Positions 1 through 12,664 are shown, counted from the first letter of the stretch. The stretch: 64,000 nucleotides of DNA from Stagonosporopsis chrysanthemi (GCA_022560025.1 JAFISE010000066.1:102785-166784), one strand, 5' to 3'. Made by a program: numbers and translations. The notes: generated from the letters alone by a model not told the origin.

Positions 1-23
1 CGCACTGCTTGCACTCACTGCGA

Positions 24-626
24 CAGATAGTCTATACAACAAGACACATCCCTTAGGAGACTCTGGCTTGAGAAGACTGATGGATCCAATCTATCTATCG
101 TCAGCAAGGACGCTGCAACAAGGCCACTTACGTAGGCTGAGATTAATTCCTATAACAACGAAAAGACTAGCTGAACAAATTCAAAGTTTGTACGTTATGC
201 GCAATTTAAATCTAAATACTTAAGCTTAGTATAGGAACTTAAACTTGCAGTTCCTAGTGTGCTAAAAGAACTGCACTAGTAGTTGCAGAGAGCCTACTTA
301 ACGTTAAATTAAGTAGTAGATAATAGTTAAATCTACTATTATTGCTATTAAGTATGTTATTACGTCTGTATTTAACAAGCCTGCAGCTTTCTATTGTTGT
401 TGACTTTTTAGCACTATAAAGTAATTTACTAGTTAGATTAAAACTAACTATTAGTCTTATTAGATCTTGTAACAAGTATCTTTTGTTAGTTTAAGAGTCT
501 AAGACTAACAATAAAGGATTTAAACTACTAAGTTATGCTACTCTCTGTATTAACTAATTTATCTTAATTACTTAGATAGATAATTAAGATTAATAAACAT
601 AGTATAGTCTTAGAAGTATTAAGTTT
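24..626. repeat. Mutated twin of the sequence at 58133-58727
   Basis: This stretch aligns nearly base for base with 58133-58727 and ends, like it, at the first base of a copia LTR. Almost every difference is C-to-T or G-to-A in this copy relative to the other, with a few small indels, so this copy derives from a sequence like the right-hand one by RIP-type mutation. It is absent before the other copia copies (17437 and the reverse one ending 36658), so it is flanking DNA duplicated together with the element and not part of the element. No gene is visible; the short minus-strand ORF at 254-475 has no protein character. Confidence 0.85.
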
Positions 627-1363
627 TATAATAGTTAGGCTCTGCCTAGGCCTACTCTAGTACAAATTAGGATAGCTTGTATATAGATAGGTATATAAGC
701 AGCTTAGCCTGTATTAATAGTTAATATAGTATAGTCTTCTCTTCTCTCTCTCTATACTATTATAGTTATAGGCCTAGAAGCTATTAGTTGATTACTATAT
801 TTACTCTTTAACAATACTTAATACTTATAGTATATTTAGCTAGGAAGTTATAGCAACTTAAGAGCAGAATATATAAGTAGTAATAAGGTTATTAGTTGTT
901 CTTAGAAAGCTAGACACTTAGTTAAAGTAGCTGTTTATAAAGAAGATATCTGCAGACTCTAATAGTCTGTAAGAGTACGTTAATCTAGACCTTTTACAAA
1001 AGACGCTAAAAAGACTAGAAGACAAGAGACTAGTAAAGCTTAAAGTAAAGAGATTTAGGTCTCTTCTGCTAGACAAGTAGATTAAGATCCTAGACTTAAT
1101 AGTAACAGTGTTAGGCCCTAGCTGTTAGACTCTAGCTAGGCTAACAGTAATAATATAGTACTACTTTAAGCCTGTACTTATAGTCTATAAGTACTATTAA
1201 CCTTTTTAGTACTTGTTTAGCTTAGCAGCTTAGGCTAGGTTCAAACAAACAGAGCTTGCAGTATTTAACTCTTAGGCTTAAAAGTTTAACTAAGATAAAG
1301 CTAAGTAGCTTACTAAAGAAAAAGCTCTCTGCAACCTAAGCCTAGAGATTGTACAGACAATTA

Positions 1364-1406
1364 CCGTGTCCGTGCGCGCAACGACCGGATTCGCGCAACG
1401 ACCGAA
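1364..1406 (+). repeat. Left terminal inverted repeat of Pogo-A
   Basis: It begins CCGTGTCCGTGCGCGCAACG and is a perfect reverse complement of 3450-3492 over 43 bases. GCGCAACGACCG occurs twice within it, a likely pair of transposase-binding boxes (inference). Confidence 0.93.
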
Positions 1407-1451
1407 TCATCATAACTACACCATATTTTGACGCGTCGTATCTCAACAACC

Positions 1452-3236
1452 ATGGCAGCTATTAACGAAGCGCTTGCAGCAATAGATGCGCTGGAACCAG
1501 GCGAAAAACTTGTATATCAGACTTTTGCTACCAGGTTTGGCGTTAATCGCGTAACTCTGGCCCGGAGACACAAGCGTGCACAGCAAGCTCGGGAGACCAA
1601 GGACATCAATCAACAACGACTCACCCCACAACAAGAGATAGAGCTTGTAAAGTATATAGAAGAGCTTACTGCCCGTCACTTACCACCTACAAGAGAGATG
1701 ATCCAAAATTTCGCGTCGCCTATAGCCCAAAATCTAGTCTCTGAGAGCTGGGTTACACGCTTCATCAACCGTCACTCTATCCATCTTATCTCGCGTTACT
1801 CCACTGGCATGGATCGCCAGCGTCACGACGCTGATTCCTACGATAAATATAAGCTCTACTTCGACCTGTTACAGCAGAAAATCTCTGAATACTCTATTGA
1901 GAGTCGCCACACGTACAATATGGATGAGAAGGGCTTTATGATTGGGAAGACGGGTAGAACAAAACACGTGTTCAGTAAGCGTATGTAGATGAAGGGTGAG
2001 GTCAAAGCATCAATCTCAGATGGCAATCGAGATTGGCAGACACTTATAGCGTGTGCGTGCGCTGATAGATTAGTACTGCCACCAGGCCTTATCTACAAGT
2101 CCTCCAACGCCAGCATTAAATCAGACTAGGTAGCCGAAATCAAGCCAGGGGTACACTCTGTGATGGTTACGTCATCTCCCTCAGGATGGTCAAACAATGA
2201 TATCGGGCTTGCGTGGCTTGAGCAGGTGTTTGATCGCTATACAAAGGACAAGGCACGAAGGAAGTGGCGGCTTTTAATACTGGATGGCCATGGATCACAC
2301 GTTACGATGGATTTTATCGACTATTGTGACAAGAACAAGATACTCCTGGCTGTACTTCCCCCTCACTCAACCCAGACGCTCCAGCCGCTTGATGTGGTGC
2401 TGTTTAAGCCTCTGTCAACGGCATACTCAAAAGCACTCACAACACATATCCACAAGTCTCAAAACGAGTTAGCTATCACTAGAGCAGACTTCTTTTAGCT
2501 ATTCTGGCAGGCGTGGATGTGTAGCTTCACTAAAAAGCTGATACTTAAGTCCTTTGCAGCAACGGGTATCCATCCACTCAAACCCAACGTTATCCTCAAT
2601 CGCTTTGCTAAAACATCAGAAAGCTCAGATTTAGATAGTACGTCATCGTCTGTTTATAGCAACGAAGATTAGCTCAAAATGGAGACGTTGTTGCAGAGGG
2701 TTGCCAGAGATAATAGTAGTCGCGACACCAAAAAGATGAGACGATCGATCCACCACATCTCAGTCAAAGCCTCACTCCTCCAACACGAGATAGATGGCCT
2801 TAAAAAGATCTTAAAGAAGCAGAAGAAGCACAAAAAGAAGAACAAAGCCTTAGATTTGCAGCAACGGCAAGAGTACCACGGTGGTGCTGTTTTCTGGTCA
2901 CCTAGCAAGATCAACGAAGCACGCTTCTGTAAAAGGATAAGAAAGCAAGAGGAGAAGGAAGAAGCGCTTAAAAAAGCGACCAATAAGGAAGTAGCAGCCG
3001 CTAAGAAGTTGGTCAAGGAGAAGGAGAAGGAAGAGAAGCGTGTGGCGAGAGAGGTGGCTAAGGAGATGCGTGAGAAGGAGAAGGTTGATGCAGCGGTTCG
3101 GAAGGCTGAACGAGAGGCTGAAAAGCAGCGTCAACAACAGGAGCGCGACGCTGCAAAAGCTATACAATTGCCTCAAAAGAGTAAGAGGAAAGTTTCACAA
3201 GCAATCCAGCTAAAAAAGCGTCAAAAGCGTGGTTAA
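1452..3236 (+). pseudogene. Pogo-A transposase (CENP-B/DDE type) with four in-frame TAG stops
   Basis: One continuous frame of 595 codons from the ATG at 1452 to TAA at 3236, broken by TAG at about 1986, 2127, 2496 and 2668. The N-terminal part resembles the helix-turn-helix/CENP-B DNA-binding region of pogo transposases. The DDE catalytic core follows, with NMDEKGFMIG, LLILDGHGSH and LQPLDVVLF carrying the three acidic residues. The C-terminal 180 residues are a lysine/glutamate-rich coiled coil ending in basic residues. At least two stops sit where related transposases have Trp, so TGG-to-TAG (CCA-to-CTA on the other strand) explains them better than CAG-to-TAG. The protein cannot be made whole without readthrough; terminal repeats are intact, so it could be mobilised in trans. 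Confidence 0.9.
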
Positions 3237-3449
3237 AATAGTGTTGTGGATGGGGGTGGTCTGCCAGCGCCGCCCCCGTCTCCTCCACCCAAAACCACAA
3301 CACGTGGCCGCAACGTTAAACTACCAGCAAAATTTAAATAGTACATCTTTTTTGCAAACAATTAAGTACTACTACACCACAAAATCTCGTGATAATAGCT
3401 GTTGTGGGTGGCTCTACAACCTCATCTATTTCTGAGCGTTGAGGTGGTT

Positions 3450-3492
3450 TTCGGTCGTTGCGCGAATCCGGTCGTTGCGCGCACGGACACGG
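3450..3492 (-). repeat. Right terminal inverted repeat of Pogo-A
   Basis: Perfect 43-bp inverted copy of 1364-1406, followed by the duplicated TA at 3493-3494 and then Copia-1 sequence again. Confidence 0.93.
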
Positions 3493-6400
3493 TAATATTA
3501 AGCACTTAGACTTAATTCTTAATTATACTAACCTGTATAGCTAATTGTAGATACTAAAAAAGTACTTCTAACTATTAATTTAATAAAGAAATTATTAGCT
3601 AAGAGCTTGTTACTAAGCAGCCTGCACAAGGCTAAAGAAGGTTAATCTAGACTCTTAGTTTAATAAGTAGATAATAATTACTAGACTTTTTACAAAGGCT
3701 AATATACTAGAGATAGCTAGCAGCAGAGCTTAAGAAGAGTTTATCTTCTTTATCTATAGTCTAGATAATAGCTAGGTAGCTAGTTAGCTATAGGAGTTTG
3801 TTAAGAAAAAGTAGAAAAAAAAAGAGTTTATACTAACTATAGACTTAATTATAGAGTTTTAGTTATATTACTACTAAACTTGTCTAGTAGTATTAGAGCT
3901 TAGCACCTTTACTACTCTTAAGGCAGCTAAGAGCTAGGATTACAAAACTCTATAGTTAGCCTAGAAAGATATTGCAGCCTAACAGTTAGCTTAAAGTATC
4001 TTAAGAACTTAGACATAAAAGTACTTCTATAAAGAGATTTATAAGTTTAATATATATCTATATATTAATTAAATAGTTAAAATAAAGAGCTAGAAGCTAG
4101 ATATATCTATTTAAAATAAGTTTATAAAGCTTTAAAGTAGTCTTACTTCTAACGTAATAGCTAATACTCTAAGAGTAGTAGAAAAGAAGTTTAAAAAATA
4201 TAAGAATTAGACAGCTAATAAAAAAGAGTCTAATATTAGTATAGACAATAGACAGCTAGCTAGTAGGTTGTTGTACGTTAATATAGTGCTGTAGACAGCA
4301 GCTACTTTAAAGCTATCTGCTCTGCTGCTGCTTACAAAGTAGATTCTTAACCTTAGTTTAAATTACTATGTTATAAACACAAAGAGACAGAACTAGATTA
4401 TAATAAAGAAAATTAAGCTAATAGACACTATATATACTAGCAGAACCTTTGTTTAGATTAAAGAGTAGAGAGAGATAACTATATAGATTAAGTTACTAAT
4501 AGAAAAACACTAGATAAAGCTTATATAGATAGTATATATCTCTAGCTTCTTTATAAGCGTTATTAAGCTGTTACAGAGTTAATCTCTTAGTATCTACTTG
4601 AACTTAAGCAAAGACTGTCTGTATTAAAAGAAGGCCTTAAATATAGTCTATTTACTCTAGTATAGAAGCAGCTATTAGCTTGTTAATATAGACAAGAGCT
4701 AAAGAGCAGAGCTAGCGCTAATATTAGTATATGCTGCTTAGTATGCAAAGCTCTTAAGAGAACTAAGAAAAAATCTTAGTGTTAGTTAAAAGACAGTGTA
4801 TTGTATATTTAGCTACGTTAGCTAAAAAGCAGTTAGGTACCTAAATAATTACGTGCTTAGTATTAATATTAAAGAGCAATTAATTGCTTTAATATAGAAA
4901 GACTGTAAAGTCTATATTAAAACAAAGCTCTATAGGTTTATAAGTAAAAGAGTTTAAAGTAAGCTAGCAGCTTGTCTATTCTACTAACTTAGTATAGATC
5001 TAGTATAGCTAAGAGAGAGAACTAAATACTACTATAATAGAGACCTGTAGATGCTTTACGCTGTATGCCTGTATAGTAAATAGTATAAGGCTTGCTGCTT
5101 GCTAGATAAGAGCTTAGATACTCTTAAGCGTATAGTAATATGCTTGCTAGCTAAGACTAAGCGCTAGTTTAGTGCTAATATAATAGCTGTAAGGCTTAAT
5201 AGCAAGCATAGCTATTATAAGCTTCTTTATATACTAAGAGATCTTAGCATTGTTATAGAGCTTTAAGTAAAGTATATTAAGAAGTAGAATAAACTATTAG
5301 AATAGGCTAAGAAGATAATTATAATTTATAGAAGAGTAATTAAGATTAATAGACAACTACTAATAGAGCTCTTAAATAAGTACTATCTTATAGCAGTCTA
5401 TCTACTTAATAGAATATTAATAGAAGTAATTAAATAGAAGACTCTATATAAGGTAGTATATAGATGGAAGCTGTTAGCAGCTTACTTTAATATTATAGGA
5501 GCTAGAGCCTATATACTAAATAACAAGCTTATATATAGAGAAAAGCTAGTATTAAAGGCGCTTATAAGCTAGCTAGTAGGCTATAACTTAATAAATATTT
5601 ATTAAGTATAGATACTTATACTATAACAAGTTGTACAAACATAAGATATAGTCTTTATACTATTAAAAAGTAGAGCTAATAAGGCTTACTCTAGCTGTTA
5701 GAGGCTGCAAGAGATAGTAGCTACTATTAATATCCTAGAGACTTAAAACAATAAGTAAGAGACAAAACAGGCTCTATATAATACTAATAATATACATATA
5801 AGATAATTAAATATAGAACAAGCTAAGTAGTAGCTTTTTAGTAAGACTATAAGAAAGTAGTAGTTAGACAAAGAGACTACAGTAAAGTAGCTGCTAATAC
5901 TAGAGAGCACACCTAAGCTAAATAAGCAATTAGTAAGCAGTTAAGAGACTGTTAAGTTGCTGGTATAATATACTAAATACCTTTCTAAATATACTATTTA
6001 AACAGCTAGTCTATATATATACACTAAAGCTGTTTGTTGCATAGATAAAAAAGCTACTTAAGCTTAAGTAAGCTTTATATAGCCTAAAGAACATACTACT
6101 GCTCTAGTATAGGTATCTTAGGCAGACGCTAATAAGGCTAGGCCTAAGACAAGTTTAGAATATACTCTGTCTATTTACTAGTAATTAGCTAATTATATTC
6201 TTTTATATAGATAATATTGTTGTCTTTATACACTTATAGTACCTTAGCTATTACAGCTAGCTTAAGAGACAGCTTTAAAAGGCTTATACTGTAAGATACT
6301 TTAGAGAGCTAAAGTAGTTCTTTAGTATATATATAGTAAGAGACTAGATAGCAAGAGCAATATAGCTAGTCTAGAACTTGTTTATTAACAAGGTGTTAGC

Positions 6401-7289
6401 TAAATTTAACTTAGCTTAGACATTAGAGAGGTACCTAGCAGTACTATTAACTAACAGCTATTTGCTGCTAAGTATTAAAGAATTAAGCTTTAAACACACA
6501 CAGATATACTAGTAGCTAGTAGGTTTACTAGCTTATATCTTAACCTTTACAAAGCTTAATATATTACAAGTACACTTTGTTCTAGCAAGGTATTTGTAGA
6601 ATTCTAGACAGAAGTATATAGTAGTAGCTAAGCACGTCTAGAGATACTTAATTAGTACTAAGTACCTTGCTATTAGAGCGTGCAATAGAGCAAAGAACAA
6701 TACTATATATATTAGTTAAACTAATAATCTGCTGCTATTTTATAAAGTATTTAATACTATATTTACAAATAATAAAAAGTTAAGGCAAAGCTTATATAGA
6801 TATCTATTTAAGATATATAGAATATAAATTAATTAAAAGGCTATATATTAATACTTAGTTATAAAGTTAACTATAGAGGCAGAGCTTATAGCTCTGTTTG
6901 CAGCTAGAAAAAAGATAGAGTAGTAGAATTGTATATTTAGATATATTAAGCTTAACCTAGACGCAAAGCCTATTATCTACTATAATAATAAGCAGACAGT
7001 AAGTATAGTTATAAAGTAAGACAATAAGCTATATACAAAGCTACGCTACGTTAATATATATTAAATATAGCTAAGGCAAAAGGTTTAGTAGTAGTGTTTA
7101 TATATAGCCTAGTATCTAACTGCAGACATGCTAGTAGATAGACTTACAAAGACGCTAGTATAATAGAAGTACTATAGATTTGTTAAACAGCTAGGCATAG
7201 AGAGTGTAGAGCAGTATATTAAGTACTTGCAAGACACTAATATACTAGATTTAGCAGGACTTACAGAATAGTACTAATAGTATAACGTT

Positions 7290-9350
7290 TAACTTTGTTG
7301 TTTACGCTAGCTAAGAAGGTATATTACAATGCAAGTTAGCTCTATAGGTCTTAATTATTACTCTTATAACTTTCTTAGACTAATATGTCTTAGAGTATAT
7401 ATATATTAATACTTCTTAGCTAGTAAGTAATATAAGCATAGTTTTCTATTATTTTTAGCAGCAGCTTATACTGTAATATATTTAAAGAAAGTAAGGCTAA
7501 AAGTATACTTAGAAGTTATATACACAATGCTTAATCTTAGTTTATTTAAGTAACTTATGCAGAGTATAAAGTTAAAGCTAAGGCACTAGAGACTTTTGCT
7601 GTTTAAACAAGCTTCTAAGATAATATTTATATAGAATCTCTCTACTACAGCTATGTTCTATAAGAGCAGGTTATCTAAATATAGTCTGTACTTTCTATAG
7701 AGTGTATTTTTAAACAAACAAGCTCTTTAGCTAGTAATAAGAAATGCTTAGGTACTTACTTTTACTGTCTCTACTTTTAACGCTAGGCAGAAAGTACTAG
7801 GTACTAGTAGCTTAGCGCTGTTAACTAAGTGCATAGCTGCTCTATTATCTAAAATAGTACAGTTAAAAAGCAAGTGTGTGCTAAAATCTATAACATTGTA
7901 CACCCCTAAACACGTGTTTACTTCTAAGTCTACTAGTTTACTTATTATTTTAAGATCTATTAAAGTAGCTTAGATATTGCTAAAAAACTTAACTGCCTTT
8001 ATAGTACTAGCAATAATTAGTGCTAGGGCTAGTAGAGCTTTAGCGCTCTAGCTAAGTTGCTTAATAGCTTACTTAAGATTTTTAAACTTATTTAAGTTAA
8101 GCTTCTAGATAATATCTAAGCAGCACTTTTCTATTATTTTCTAATTACTCTTCTTACCTAGAGCTGTCTTAAAAGTCTAATACTTAGTAGGTTTCTACTT
8201 GTGCTTATAGCCTTAAGACTTGCATAGGCATAAATAGCCTTAGTACTCTTCTAAGCTACTTAGTCTGCTTTAAGGCGCTCTAAGTACTAGAGTACTATCT
8301 AAGCAGCTTTTAAAGGTAGTAAAAACACTAGAGTTATCTTTTCTTACTTTTATTATATACTTGTATATTAATACACTAGATACTTTAGCTACCTAGTTAA
8401 GTGTAAGAGTAAAGAGCCTTAGAACACTGTCTTAGAAAATTCTTTAGTATATTGTTTAACTCTATTCTAGTACAATCTTATAGGTAATTGCTTCTAGAAA
8501 TTCCTAAGTAGCAAGCTCTCTACTTACTTCTAAAAGCTTGTATAACTTAGCTTAGAAGTAGAGTAGATTCTATTTTTAGAACTATTCTTAAAGAGCTACT
8601 TGTCTCTAACAAGCTGCTCTAAGGTGTACACAGTACTCTGCGCGCAGCTAGGTAAGTAGGCTACTGCTTGTTAGCTTAAACTCCTTCTTTATCTCTATAA
8701 TAAGAGCTTAAAGGAAGGTTTTGCCTTTATTAACAAGCTGCACTGTTATAGCTAACGTAATTGCTAGCTTAACTATTATATTAACTTAATTCTATAGCTT
8801 TTATAAGTGCTCTGCCTTTACTACCTACTTACTTACTTTAATTTTATATTTAGCAAGCTCCTAAGTATATTGCTTAGGACTTAACTAGGCTTTAGCAGTT
8901 GCTTAGCTACGCGTTGTTTAGAGAGAGCTTGTCTCTACTAAGAGAGTAGCGCAATTAGTGCTGTTAGAATTAGTAGAATAAGCTGTTGTAGAGCTCTCTC
9001 TTAGTAGACAAAGAGCGCTTTTATAGATACTAGGTGCTGTAGGACTGTCTAGGTTAACAAGCTCTTACACGTCTCTAAGCTGCGCGTTCTAGGTTAGTTA
9101 AAAGTACTAACTAGGCTAATTACTTCTAATCTTAAGCTAAAAAGCTCTATTAGCTCTTATAGCAGTACTGCTATAGAGCGTAAGCTTGTTTATAATGTAT
9201 TTTGTAGGTAGCCTAGTAGTACAGGATAGATAGTGTAAAAATTTAATTAGAGCATAGGAGTAGTGTCTAACAAGCTTAACGCTGAGTGTGTAAAGAGATC
9301 TACTATGCTTAGAAAGCTAGGCTTATAACTGTTATTAAGCTTGTAAGACT
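7290..9350 (-). mobile_element. Fragment of a second Ty1/copia family (gag-protease region)
   Basis: On the minus strand, from about 8500 down to 7300, mutated frames give a protease-like stretch TILDNRAAMHLVNSAKLLV and, downstream, FYINIILEAC, matching the post-protease pattern of fungal copia polyproteins. Upstream (8100-8500 minus) is a cysteine-containing segment and 8500-9350 is probably gag. The fragment lacks reverse transcriptase and lies tail to tail with Copia-1. Boundaries are approximate. The frames are heavily stopped and AT-rich, so only family-level assignment is possible. Confidence 0.55.
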
Positions 9351-9614
9351 CTACTCTAGTAATTAAATTAAATTAATTAGTACCTTTACTGTAGATTAGA
9401 CAAAATATTATTATATATAAAAAAAATATTTAGTAATTATATGTTTATAAGTAAGCTGCGCACGTAAGTAATTAAGCAAAAAGCTTAGAGCTTCTTAGTA
9501 GTAAGCTAAACGAACAAGCACCTTGTAGGTAAGCTATCTAATCAAGCTTAAGCTAACTAGCTAAGCTTGTACTATTATTATAATAACTTAAATATATTAA
9601 CATAACGTGTCTAG
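9351..9614. other. AT-rich stretch, unclassified
   Basis: Low-complexity AT-rich DNA with the same YpCpR-depleted composition as its neighbours. No ORF, repeat partner or element end could be recognised. Confidence 0.4.
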
Positions 9615-9990
9615 GCTAGCAAACTAGGTACCTCTGTGTACCTAGAGTCTCTAACTTTAGATAGTTATAACTCTATAGTTTTTTAAGATACAGCTTAGTA
9701 ATATTTTATATAATAGGATGCGCTTAGCTAGAGCTTTTAAATAAACTACTGCTTGCCTAATTTAGATTAGCTTTAGCTTAGATATATTGCTTAGAACCTA
9801 CAAAGAGTTTATAGACCCTAGAATTAGGTAGAGGTAGAGGTAGTATAAACTATCTAGCTATTCTAGGTAATATAACTAAGCTAAAACTAATCTAAATTAA
9901 GCAAGTAGTAGCTTATTTAAAAGCCTTAGCTAAGCGTATTCTATTATATAATATATTACTAAGCTATATCTTAAAGAACTATAGAGTTAT
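9615..9990. mobile_element. Foldback element copy A (right end truncated)
   Basis: Two arms of about 170 bp (9615-9790 and 9865-9985) are inverted copies of each other around a short loop, and the whole matches the better copy at 31336-31767. The right arm stops about 60 bp early and runs directly into the left end of copy B, so the two are fused. It is non-coding and probably moved by a Mutator-like transposase, judging from the target duplication of the third copy. Confidence 0.75.
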
Positions 9991-10970
9991 AGCAAACTAG
10001 GTACTTTTAGATACTTAGAGTCTCTAACTTTAGGTAGGTATTACTCTATAGTTTTTTAAAATATAGCTTAGTATTATATTATAAGATAGAATGCGTTAAG
10101 CTAGAGCTTTTAAACAAGCTACTGTTTGCCTAATTTAGATTAGTTTTAGCTTAGTTATATTGCCTAGAATAACTAGATAGTTTACACTACCTTTAACTTT
10201 ACCTAACTCTAGAGTATTATAAATATAAACTAGAGAAAAGAGAACTATTAAGTTTTATAGCAAGGAAGAATTACAAGACAGAATAGCAACCTTCTAGCAG
10301 GCTATTACTTTGCTTAAGAATAACAAGCTACTTATAATAGTACTAGTACTAGTTAGGTATAGCATCTTATAAGACTTATACTAAGCCTATAATTTAACTT
10401 TAAGACAATAGACTAATAAAAGTAGCTTATTATCTTAAACTCTTAGAGTCTTATAAGACTTAAGTTCCTAACACTCTAGAACTTCTAAGACTACTTTAGT
10501 ATATAGCCTTGTAAGAACATAACTATTAGAGTTTGTATTTAACCTAAGTAACAATATTGTTATTAGATCTTAACTTAACCTTTAAGCTAGACAGTCTACT
10601 CTATACTACTTATTATTACTCTTAGCTTTTAAGATAGACAGATTATATCTATACTTCTTACTACTAGCTTTGCAAACTTTATATTACTATGTTTATCTCT
10701 AAGAACTAATTAAAGAGTGCTTACAAGCTTTGCTTACAAGCTTTGCTTAAAGTACAGCCTTAATATAGAGTCTATAAACTCTCTACAGGTTCTAAGCAAT
10801 ATATCTAAGGTAAAACTAATCTAAATTAAGCAAATAGTAGCTTGTTAAAAAGCTCTAGCTTAGCGTATTCTATCTTGTAATATAATACTAAGCTATATCT
10901 TAAGAAACTATAAAGTTATACCTACCTAAAGTTAGAGACTTTAAGTATACAGAAGTACCTAGTTTACTAA
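9991..10970. mobile_element. Foldback element copy B, split by a solo LTR
   Basis: Same foldback family as copies A and C but with the loop in the opposite orientation. The left arm is 9991-10190 and the right arm 10780-10970. The loop is interrupted by 551 bp of foreign DNA (10215-10765). Comparison with copy C shows exactly where the loop was opened. Confidence 0.75.
10215..10765 (-). mobile_element. Solo LTR of the gypsy-2 family
   Basis: A 551-bp insertion flanked by the 5-bp duplication TAGAG (10210-10214 and 10766-10770). Read in reverse it matches 61774-62315, the LTR at the right edge of the window, over its whole length; for example the segment TTTATCTCTAAGAACTAATT near 10693 is shared in inverted form. 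The remains of TG...CA ends are visible. A solo LTR is the expected product of LTR-LTR recombination. Confidence 0.8.
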
Positions 10971-11514
10971 CCTACTCTAAATACCTAGAATTACTAAATA
11001 CTTAAAAGGCTAGGATATTAAAGTTACACTATTTTTAAATATATAATAACTTAATACTATACTAGGATTAGAAGCTGTTCTTTTAAAGATCTATAATTTA
11101 AACCTTTGTAATAAACTTATCTATATAGATATTGTAAAAAAAATATTATATACTATATATAACGTTGTTATATATATTATAGTATATAGATCTTTAAATA
11201 TATTAAGTGTTGTAATAACTAAAAGCTTAATAACTAATAAGAATTTACTCTACTTAAGTACAGAAAAAAGCTAACTGCGTATTATCTAGCACTTATAAAG
11301 ACTGTAGTATAAAATTTTGTATCTTTTATTATATAGAAAAAATTCTCTAAGAGCTAGGTTTTACATTTCTTATACTATTACTATAACTATATTATAGCTA
11401 AATAAACAACTAGTATAGACTTTAATTACTATAGTATTAAGTATTAGTATAAGTACAAGGTATACTTTAATACTCTTTATAAGAAGATTATAAAATACTT
11501 TATTAAGCCTAGGC

Positions 11515-11895
11515 TAGCAAATAGATCTCTTTATCTAGATCTTAAATTCGCAATATCTCTGTTAGTTTATAGCTAATTCTAAAGATTGTTATTTTAATTT
11601 ATAGTTATAGTTTAGACTTGCATCTTATATATAGAAAGTATATCTAATACTCTAATAGAAAAAAGGTTATCTAATAACCTAGGCTGCTAGGAGATAGATC
11701 TCTATATTTAACTCTGATCTAAGATATCTAGCTAGCTAAAAGAGCGAGCTAGCTCAAGTCTTTGTATATGCAAAAGATAGAACTAGGTTAAGGCTACAAC
11801 TTAAGCTACTAATCGTCGAAATTAAGCGTAAGCCTATAGAGATATTAAAGATTCTAAGATCTTAATATAGAGATCTATTTACTAGTCTATAGGTA
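11515..11895. mobile_element. Small palindromic insertion inside Pogo-C
   Basis: Transposase similarity breaks at about 11512 and resumes near 11900, with TAAGCCT on both sides of the gap. The inserted DNA begins GCTAGCAAATAGATCTC and ends with an inverted version, so it is a short inverted-repeat element with a possible 7-bp target duplication. No coding potential. No second copy was found in the window. Confidence 0.55.
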
Positions 11896-12664
11896 GTTTA
11901 AGCCTGTATATATATGTTATATAGATAAAAAAAGCTTTGTAATTAGAGTACTAGAAAGAATAAAATAAATCTTCTATAGGTATTAATACAAAAAAAACAT
12001 ATTTAATAAGCTTATTAAGATAGCTTATATAAGTAAATCAGCTTATTAGCAGCTATCTATATAAATAGTACTATGCTACTACTAAGTATTATATCTGTGT
12101 TAGAAAACTCTACAATCTAGAGTTATTAGGTTGCTAATATAGAAGCTAAAAACTATTATGTTTATATTGCTTTTTTACCTACTAGCTAGACAAATAATAA
12201 TATTAGTCTAGCTTAGCTTAAATAGATATTTAATAATTATACAAAGGCAAAAGTGTATTAGAGCTATAGGCTTCTAATAGTAAATAGCTCTAGTAATTAC
12301 CTAATAAAAGACTTTATTAACTACTATAATAAGAATTAGATTATGCTAGCTGTGTTACTACCTTATAGTACCTAGACGCTGTAGCTGTTAGACGTAGTCT
12401 GCTTTAAGCTACTCTCTTCTGTATATACTTCTAAGCTAGAAAACTACTTCTAGAAGACTTAAGGTCTATCTCTATTAATAAAAGATTACTTTTTTAGCTT
12501 GTTTTAGCCTGCCTAGGTAGCTATATTTATATCTAAGGTTGTATAAAAAGTATTTATAGCTATAGAGATAAGCTTAATAAACTCTAATATTATACTTAAT
12601 AGACTCTACTATATAATATCTATTAGCTAAGGCTTATTTACTTCTAATTCTATATATAAGAATA

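Larger units (their letters stand above)
1364..3492 (+). mobile_element. Pogo-A: nearly intact pogo/Fot-type DNA transposon
   Basis: A 2129-bp element bounded by 43-bp perfect terminal inverted repeats (1364-1406 and 3450-3492) that contain an internal direct repeat GCGCAACGACCG. It is flanked by TA on both sides (1362-1363, 3493-3494). The uninterrupted site is preserved in Copia-3 near 59313 (CAATTAATATTAAGC), proving insertion into a TA with duplication, as expected for the Tc1/mariner-pogo superfamily. Its base composition is far less AT-biased than the copia around it, so it arrived after most of the surrounding mutation. It resembles in type the pogo-like elements described from Parastagonospora (Molly, Pixie); identity was not tested. 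Confidence 0.93.
627..7275 (+). mobile_element. Copia-1: decayed Ty1/copia retrotransposon, interrupted
   Basis: The LTR starts at 627 with TATAATAGTTAGGC, a decayed form of TGTAACGGTTGGGC at 58728. The element resumes at 3495 after Pogo-A. Reading the mutated frames on the plus strand gives the copia reverse-transcriptase core LLYIDNIVV near 6198-6225 (family form YVDD), an RNase H stretch IIYYNNKQTV near 6968-7000, and a copia C-terminus ending near 7270. All frames are full of TAG/TAA stops. No 3' LTR was found, so the element appears truncated where an unrelated antisense copia fragment begins. Its internal region matches those at 17437-22442, 22443-25744 (reverse) and 58728-61773. LTR length is uncertain, about 200 bp. 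Confidence 0.85.

Noticed and set aside
254..475. Minus-strand 73-aa frame at the left end
   Set aside because: It lies in mutated repeat DNA and has no counterpart in the clean twin at 58.4 kb; composition alone explains it.
2898..3176. Leucine-rich 92-aa minus-strand frame resembling a membrane protein
   Set aside because: It is the antisense of the lysine/glutamate-rich C-terminus of the Pogo-A transposase, which always reads as Leu/Phe/Ser-rich.
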